A stretch of 11,509 nucleotides of DNA. It comes from Ettlia oleoabundans. Lineage: Eukaryota; Chlorophyta; Chlorophyceae; Chlamydomonadales. Numbering within the stretch: the stretch's first letter is position 1; every line of letters starts with the position of its first letter. Both the position numbers and the translations under genes were made by a program. Location: positions 1,409 through 12,917 of the forward strand of contig JAAMXP010001118.1 of the NCBI GenBank assembly GCA_019693395.1. Reading direction: 5' to 3'. Under the pieces are notes generated by a model that saw only the letters and a program-made list of their open reading frames with translations, was not told the origin of the DNA and searched no databases. Below, piece by piece: positions 6,580-11,509 of this stretch.

Positions 6580-9500
6580 ATGGCAGCAGCGCCGACTGTG
6601 CACCAGTTGGCACGGCTGTTTGAAGAGTTGTATGCCGCAACTGCCTGGCACCCTCAGCGGCGCCTCTTGGAACAGCTGCTAGCCAACGCCACCGTCGCCG
6701 CTGCAGCCCTGTCAGGCGACAGTGGCGGTAGCGGTAGCGCTAGCGGCAGCCCGAACGCTCCCACGGGCAGCTGGGACGCGTCCGGCTTTGCAGCGGCGCT
6801 GCTGGCAGCGGCTGGCGACAGCCCCGCCAGCGTTGGTAGCGGCGGCGGCAGCGGTGGTGATGTGCATCCCGATCCCGATGCGGGTGGGCCGGTGGACATC
6901 GGCTGGCTGGGGCTGCTGCTGGGGGCGCTGGTGATTGCAATCAACGGCCTCATCTCCGTCTGGCTGCGCCTGGGGCTGCACGGGAAACTAGCAGTGGCAA
7001 GCGTCAGGCGCGTGCTGCTGCCTACTCCAGCTCCTGCTCAACTTTGAAGCTGTAGCTCCGCCCTCGCGCCGCACCTCCGTGCATGTCTTGCCGCCTTGCC
7101 TCTTGCCCCGCTGCGGTGCTGCCATGGCAAGACAGGCCTGATGCCTCTGTCCCCGTCTGCAGCCTGTCAGCCTCTGGCAGGTTTGTCAAAGAAAGAAGCC
7201 CCACAGTGGCAGTGGCGCCACAATTCCGCCGGCAGGCACTTGGCTCCGCATTGCCACCCCTTTGCCACTTTCCCTGCCTGCTCCCCACCGCTTGCTGTCC
7301 GCAGGTGCATTGCCCAGCTGTCTGTGCTGGGCTACATCCTTGTTCCCATCTTCACAGCCAACCGCTGGTGGCTCACGCTGCTCTACAGCCTCTTCATGCT
7401 GGCGGTGGCGGCGGTGGAGGCCGTGTCACGCCCCATCCAGACTTACAGCGGCATGCTGCTGCAGGCAAGGGCATGGGCATAAGGGACAAGGGGCAAGGCC
7501 AACGGCATGGCATGACTGGCGCAAGTGGGGTGTGATGCAATGCGTGCCAGATGCCTGGTCCTTAGATGGCTGGCTGGTTTTGCTGCTTGACGTGCCAGCA
7601 GGCATGCTACGGGTGCAGGGCAGCGGTAATCGCTGCCGCTTTTATACAACTACGCTGATCGCCCAACTTGCCGAGCCTTGGGCCCAGCAGAGCTTTCATG
7701 AAGCATTCCGACCGCCCCGCAACTTTGCCATCTATCGCACGTACTCCCCTCGTCTTCTGCTGTGCCCTCCTTCAGGTGCTGGCTGCGCTGGGCCTGGCCA
7801 GCAGTGCTGTGATAAGCTATGGACTGGCGCTGGTGGTACGGGTGTCTCCCTGGTACGACCCCCAGGTGGGCTGCTGCTAGCATGGGCCTCTACCAAAAGG
7901 TAGCTAGCCCCCAGCTGGGCTAGCTATCGTTTAGTGTTACAGGGGTGCCCTCTTGGGTAGTGATGAAGCAGCCTGCTGGCAGCAAAGCGGTGTGCTGGGA
8001 GTGTGCTGCTTTTTCTATTACAATGGGCGCGCGGGTACGTTGAATGCGTCACCGTCACTGGATGGTAAGTGCACGCTTGCGCTGGTGCGAGGATTGCCAG
8101 CACTGTGGATTGCTGGACACTCTGGCACGCGTAACAGCCCCTGCGCCCTGAACCCCCGCCACTTGTACTGCCACTGCCACACCGCTGTACTGCAGTACCT
8201 CATCCCCATGCTGGGCATGCTGCTGGGCAATGCGTGCTCAGGGGTAGCTGTGGGGCTGTCAACCATCCTGGATGAACTGTCGGCAGGTGAGAACAGGGCA
8301 GCAACGTGGAGTAGAACTTGCCCCCACCCCTCCTCCGGCATGCATCACCTGCACAACTTGCCCCCACTGCCTGCCCTGCCTTCTTGCCTCGCCTTTTTGT
8401 GGTTCACATGCCAGTTGTTATGTTATGCCTGCCTGCCTGCCTGTCTACCGCACCAACCCTCCCCACCCACCCTGCACCAATCTTTTGGTGCAGGGAGGGA
8501 CAAGGTTGAGATGCTGCTAGCCATGGGTGCCACCCGACTGGAGGCCACGCGGGATGTCGTGCAGCGCGCAAGCCGCATGGCGCTCACACCGCTTCTGAAC
8601 ACAATGAATGTTGTGGTGAGGATTGGGGCGCTCGTGCACGTGTGGGTTGTTTAATGTTTTGATTTTTTTGTGTGGAGGGGAAGGGGGGCTGCTTTTCATA
8701 CAGCGGTTCCTCAGGTGTCTCCTGGATACATTGCCTCCAACCGACCGCTAATTCTGAGCTGGGTTGGGTTTGGGGATGTGACAGTGGCAGTGGCATGGTA
8801 TGAGAGTTTGTTGCACAGCACAACGCAAATTTTTATGAGCACCCCACATTCAATATGCAGGAGCCGTCTCTAACCATGCACCTGCCCATGGCCCCGCGTC
8901 CCGCCTGCAGGGCATCGTCTCTATACCGGGCATGATGACGGGGCAGATACTGGGGGGCAGCGATCCAGCCAAGGCAGCGCGCTACCAGATCATCATCATG
9001 TTTCTGATAGGAGCCGCCACCGGAATCTCATCAGGTGAGGTGACCCGGTAAGCTCTGCTGTTGTGCCACGAGTCCATCATCAGGCAGACCACTGTACTAA
9101 GCTGTGCGGTGGGTCAACTCGCTGCTGCCGTGGGGTAAGATGCCTAACCTGCTCAGCCCTTTCACTCTCTGCATCAGCAATAGTACCCCAGCAAACCAAA
9201 GACCTGGGGCGTGTTCATACATGAGGCAGCTGCTACCCTGGCTCAGCCCTGCACATCTCACACTGACACTCTCGTTTTCGCTTCCATTTCAACCAGCTAT
9301 AGCTGCTTCTCAGTTGATGACTGCCCTCCACCCCCACCCCCACCCCCACCCCCTAGAAAAGTTTCTAAAACGCCTGTTGTAATGAAACCCTTTGCAGTGG
9401 CCACCATCTTTCTGGCGGTTTTGTCCCTGCTAGATGACAAGCACCGCCTGCGCTCTGAGCGGCTGGTGTCTCAGGGCACCGGCGCCAGCGGCGCTGTGGC

Positions 9501-10248
9501 GTGGCTGGGCTCGCAGATTAGTCAGGTGGGAGGTGGCAGTTCCGCTGGTTATAACTTAGGCAGGTTAGGCAGGTTTGCCGGGAGGTGGCAAATCAGCTGG
9601 CTAGCTAGCGGCAACGTCAGGAGGCGATGGGGGTTTGTGCGGGGATGCATCCACAGGGCGGCAGGGTCTGGAAGGTGATTGGGGCTGTATGGCAGTGCCG
9701 CTACACCTGGCTGGGGAAGTGATGTGAGTGGCGAGGTGATTAGTGGGAGCCACGCTTTCATCGTGGCTTGCTCTGCTTGACAACTACGTGTGCAAGTCTT
9801 ATTCTGGGGGCTAGTTTGCATGGTATCCGACCAGCAAATCGCGCTGCCAACTCTGGCCCTTTTGTTGTGTGGTCGTGCCCTGCAGGGCTGGCAAAGCATG
9901 CGGACCAGAGGCAACCAGCTGTCCACCCGATTGAGACTGGCGTTCAACCGCGACTCAAGGCGCACACGCCGACATGGGGGCGGTAGCGCCTCTGCTGCTG
10001 CACAACCGCGCTACCGGGCGCTACCGGGCGGCAGCGGCGGCGGGGCAGCAGCAGATGGCGGTGCGGGGGAGGAAAGCACGGAGGGAAGCGAGGTTCCCAG
10101 CCTGCCCAGCCGGCTGCGGGAGGTGTTGGTGGCAGGCTCGGTGAGCAGCAGTGCCACCTGGGGAGACAGAGCCTCTCCTCCCTCGAACCGGACACTGCTG
10201 GGACCCGAGGCCTCTGCAGACTCGAGCAGCTGGTCCCCTCGGCGCTAA
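6580..10248 (+). CDS. STAR2/ALS3-like: UPF0014 ABC permease, FetB (YbbM)/STAR2-ALS3-like, 8 exons, 501 aa
   Basis: Exons: 6580-7007, 7305-7464, 7776-7865, 8196-8286, 8494-8615, 8911-9034, 9398-9525 and 9886-10248. The joined frame is 1506 bases without internal stops. The core (about 105-355) is the whole UPF0014 domain: TM1 108-128, TM2-3 146-184, TM4 197-218, the PWYDPQYLIPMLGMLLGN block (221-238), a cytoplasmic coupling loop LLAMGATRLEATRD (264-277), the family hallmark SIPGMMTGQILGGSDP (301-316), and a final TM at about 323-350. It forms the membrane pathway for the upstream ATPase; substrate unknown. Bacterial FetB is about 260 residues, so the extra length is an N-terminal extension of about 104 (predicted helical, then Gly/Ser/Asp-rich) and a polar C-terminal tail of about 150. 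The ATG is chosen because TAG at 6553 closes the frame, and it has A at -3 and G at +4. Introns 1 and 2 are GC-AG. Intron 2 must be, as no GT lies between the conserved sequence and the next stop. Confidence 0.93.
7008..7304 (+). other. Permease intron 1, non-canonical GC donor
   Basis: The donor is CAG|GCGCGT, a poor match to the usual GC-donor form GCAAGT. The acceptor is TCCGCAG. The boundary is set by phase and by family conservation: it rebuilds a KLAVASVRCIAQLSVLGY-type segment found across UPF0014 proteins. The nearby GT at 7012 gives phase 0 and would break the frame. A base error at the donor cannot be excluded. Confidence 0.7.
7465..7775 (+). other. Permease intron 2, GC-AG
   Basis: The donor CAG|GCAAGG fits the GC-AG consensus well, and the acceptor is CTTCAG, phase 0. 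Without splicing the frame reaches TAA at 7480-7482 after five codons, with no GT donor before it, so a GC donor is required to reach the conserved exon 3. The 311-base intron contains nothing else I recognise. Confidence 0.85.
7901..7926. repeat. Perfect 10-bp hairpin in permease intron 3
   Basis: TAGCTAGCCC and GGGCTAGCTA flank a six-base loop (CCAGCT), a 10-bp perfect stem, starting 36 bases after the 5' splice site of intron 3 (7866-8195, donor GTGGGC, acceptor ACTGCAG). In the pre-mRNA it would fold stably near the donor. The rest of this 330-base intron shows nothing recognisable. Confidence 0.75.
8426..8441. repeat. (TGCC)4 tetranucleotide repeat in permease intron 4
   Basis: Four perfect TGCC units sit in intron 4 (8287-8493, donor GTGAGA, acceptor GGTGCAG), within a pyrimidine-rich stretch leading to the acceptor. 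Confidence 0.8.
9035..9397 (+). other. Permease intron 6, with C5A array and an internal TGTAA
   Basis: This 363-base intron has donor GTGAGG and acceptor TTTGCAG. Four C5 runs separated by single A residues (9331-9353) lie 44 bases before the acceptor; they are a G-quadruplex motif on the minus strand. A TGTAA at 9378-9382 sits 15 bases before the acceptor and could in principle act as an intronic polyadenylation signal. Confidence 0.75.
9331..9353 (-). repeat. G-quadruplex-forming motif on the template strand
   Basis: On the minus strand the segment is four runs of five G separated by single T residues, the tightest class of G-quadruplex motif. It lies in permease intron 6, on the template strand, so it could affect polymerase passage or replication. 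In the transcript it is only a C-rich tract. Confidence 0.8.
9526..9885 (+). other. Permease intron 7
   Basis: The intron is 360 bases with donor GTGGGA and acceptor CCTGCAG, phase 0. It carries a short direct repeat, TTAGGCAGG, twice at about 9555-9572. If retained, the permease frame would continue to a stop at 9676-9678 and give a different, shorter C-terminus after the last membrane segment. Confidence 0.8.
10011..10030 (+). repeat. 10-bp tandem duplication inside permease exon 8
   Basis: CTACCGGGCG occurs twice in a row in the coding sequence of the C-terminal tail. Ten is not a multiple of three, so copy number decides the frame. With two copies the frame runs to TAA at 10246-10248. 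With one copy it would end at TGA 10142-10144 with a different tail. Confidence 0.9.
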
Positions 10249-10550
10249 ACAGTTTTTCTAGACCTACTTGCTCGTGGTGACGGATCCGAGCCAGCAGTTG
10301 GCAGCCATCAATGGGCATTTTGGGCGGTTGCATAAATCTATGCCTTCAAGGTGAAGGGTTCGCCTTTGCTGCGCTGGGCCAAACAAGCTTGAGACACTTG
10401 GCCAGCGGTCGTCAACCCTGCCAAGTTTTAAATGTTTTGCTGCATGTATCGAGTGTGTCTGTTCTTGAGCCATAGCTGCACCAATTCAACCTGTTGCTGG
10501 GCCTTCTTTATTTGCAATTTGGTTGGCATGTAAATGAGCACTTAGCCAAT
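10249..10550 (+). terminator. Permease 3' UTR with TGTAA polyadenylation signal
   Basis: The first TGTAA after the permease stop is at 10529-10533, 280 bases downstream, so cleavage is expected near 10545-10555. The intervening sequence is less GC-rich than the coding exons and has no open frame of note, as expected of a 3' UTR. A second TGTAA at 10822-10826 is a possible distal site. Confidence 0.55.
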
Positions 10551-10555
10551 CTGGC

Positions 10556-11347
10556 AGAGCCTAAGGCAGGAGCGGCAGCGGATTTGATGTTACTGCCCTC
10601 ACTGAGGCAATCATGGGTGGAGGATAGCCACCAAGAGCCGTCCAGCAGCATGGAGCGTGGCGTGGTGTTGAGCAGCAGCACTGGCATTGCTGGCTGCTGC
10701 CGCCGCAAGGATTCCAGCATTTTCTGACAGCTCGGTGACATGTCCCCACAGCGGTGGCCACCCATGGCCGTGGCAGCCTACAGCTTACAAACTCGGTAGC
10801 TATCAGCACCAGGACTGATGCTGTAAAGCTGTCTATGTGACCCGGAGTCCAGCCAACTGTGATGCAGAAGTGGGACAGGGAACGGGACGGTGTCTGTTTC
10901 GGTGCACCCACTGTGGCTGGCGCCGCCGGTTGGTCAGCTGAGCAGGCGGCTGGAGCGAGAGCTCTGCAGTGTGCAGCACTGGCTGATTCGTCACGCAAGC
11001 TGCCTAGTAACTGGCATAACCATGGAGTGCAGCAGTAGTAGTATCCTTTGGGAAGGCCATCCAAGGGTTGCCTCACCGGCAGCACTCACGGACAGCTCAT
11101 GCCCCAGCGGCACCCGCGGCATCGTACCGCAGGAATGGCAGTGTGCAGAGGCGGGCGTGGCCGGCGGCTGCAAGCACCCTGCCGCACCCTCCTTGCCCCC
11201 TTGATCGTTTCCCGTCGGATCCCAAGGCGCGTAAGCGCGTTCCTGCCGGCGGAGGGAGCTGGTGAAGCTGAGGGGTAGTTACCGTGCCATGCGCTCCCGC
11301 CACAAAGTTAGCTGCTAAGAACCTGCTACGCGGTTGTCCGGCTGGCG
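10556..11347. other. Intergenic region and upstream promoter of the right-edge gene
   Basis: No gene is supported. A 174-residue minus-strand frame (10561-11085) is Cys/Ser/Pro-rich without a domain, and plus-strand frames at 10890-11278 overlap one another without motifs. Because the next gene starts at 11453, this region should hold its upstream control sequences. I see no recognised binding site apart from the TATA box at 11348. Confidence 0.5.
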
Positions 11348-11354
11348 TATAAAA
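11348..11354 (+). promoter_or_regulatory. TATA box of the right-edge gene
   Basis: A consensus TATAAAA lies 105 bases before the ATG at 11453. Transcription would be expected to begin about 25-32 bases downstream, near 11375-11385, giving a 5' UTR of roughly 70-80 bases. No comparable box precedes either transporter gene. Confidence 0.65.
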
Positions 11355-11452
11355 CCACGGCAGAGCGCAGTGACACTATCTTATTTTGCTGCTGAACCCT
11401 TTCTGTAAAGCCGACTGCTACATCAGCCGACCCTGAACCCTCCGGGCCCATC

Positions 11453-11509
11453 ATGCGCTTCTCCGTGACCTTTGCCCTCGCGGCGCTGGTCCTCTGCCTC
11501 ATGGCAGCA
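11453..11509 (+). CDS. Start of a secreted or membrane protein gene, partial
   Basis: Only the first 19 codons are inside the window: MRFSVTFALAALVLCLMAA. An Arg at position 2 followed by 15 or more hydrophobic and small residues is a typical eukaryotic signal peptide, so the product probably enters the secretory pathway. The start is supported by the TATA box 105 bases upstream and by the absence of any other ATG between the expected transcription start and 11453. Nothing can be said about the function, because the mature part lies beyond the right edge. Confidence 0.65.
   Translation, partial: MRFSVTFALAALVLCLMAA

Noticed and set aside
6420..6580. Fusion by stop-codon read-through
   Set aside because: The ATPase frame and the permease frame differ, and the permease frame has its own TAG at 6553; only splicing could fuse them.
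4072..10248. Bacterial operon or bacterial contamination
   Set aside because: Both genes are interrupted by introns with consistent phases and algal-type TGCAG acceptors; no ribosome-binding sites or bacterial promoters are seen.
10561..11085. 174-residue minus-strand open frame
   Set aside because: Cys-, Ser-, Pro- and Ala-rich string without a domain; overlaps other random frames and has no splice or promoter signals.
1..11509. CRISPR array, insertion sequence or integrated virus
   Set aside because: No spaced identical repeats, no transposase or capsid/polymerase motifs, and no terminal inverted repeats with target duplications were found.

Overview
The window looks like nuclear DNA of a green alga, probably a chlorophyte of the Chlorella (trebouxiophyte) type; the species is not recognised. 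The reasons are GC-rich genes cut into many short exons (66 to 160 bases, apart from terminal exons), introns of about 170 to 380 bases, 3' splice sites that nearly all read TGCAG or a close variant, TGTAA as the probable polyadenylation signal, and abundant CTG/CAG and GT/CA simple repeats. None of the real genes is a continuous reading frame, so they were rebuilt by joining exons at consistent splice phases.

Layout. Bases 1-3951 hold no gene I can support: low-complexity CTG/GCAGG-rich DNA and a few hairpins. Bases 4072-6422 (+) encode a complete ABC-type ATPase of the FetA (YbbL)/STAR1 kind in seven exons, 266 residues. A 157-base spacer without any ATG follows. Bases 6580-10248 (+) encode the matching membrane subunit of the FetB (YbbM, UPF0014)/STAR2-ALS3 family in eight exons, 501 residues. 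Bases 10249-11347 are its 3' UTR and an intergenic region. At the right edge a TATA box at 11348 precedes the start of another plus-strand gene at 11453, which begins with a signal peptide and runs off the window.

The two complete genes are the two halves of one transporter: the ATPase supplies the nucleotide-binding domain and the permease the membrane domain. In bacteria (FetAB, linked to iron export and peroxide resistance) the genes form an operon. In land plants the homologues (STAR1 and STAR2/ALS3, aluminium tolerance) are separate genes. Here a nuclear, intron-rich pair sits in tandem and tightly spaced. The first ATG after the upstream stop is the start of the second gene, in a good initiation context, and the only TGTAA in the spacer abuts that ATG. 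This makes a bicistronic nuclear mRNA, or a spliced ATPase-permease fusion, a serious possibility and the most interesting feature of the window.

Other points of note are three GC-AG introns among thirteen, complementary CA/CCA and TG/TGG tracts in introns 3 and 5 of the ATPase gene that could pair around exons 4 and 5, a 25-base tandem duplication in the spacer, a minus-strand G-quadruplex motif in a permease intron, and a frame-changing 10-base tandem duplication in the permease tail.
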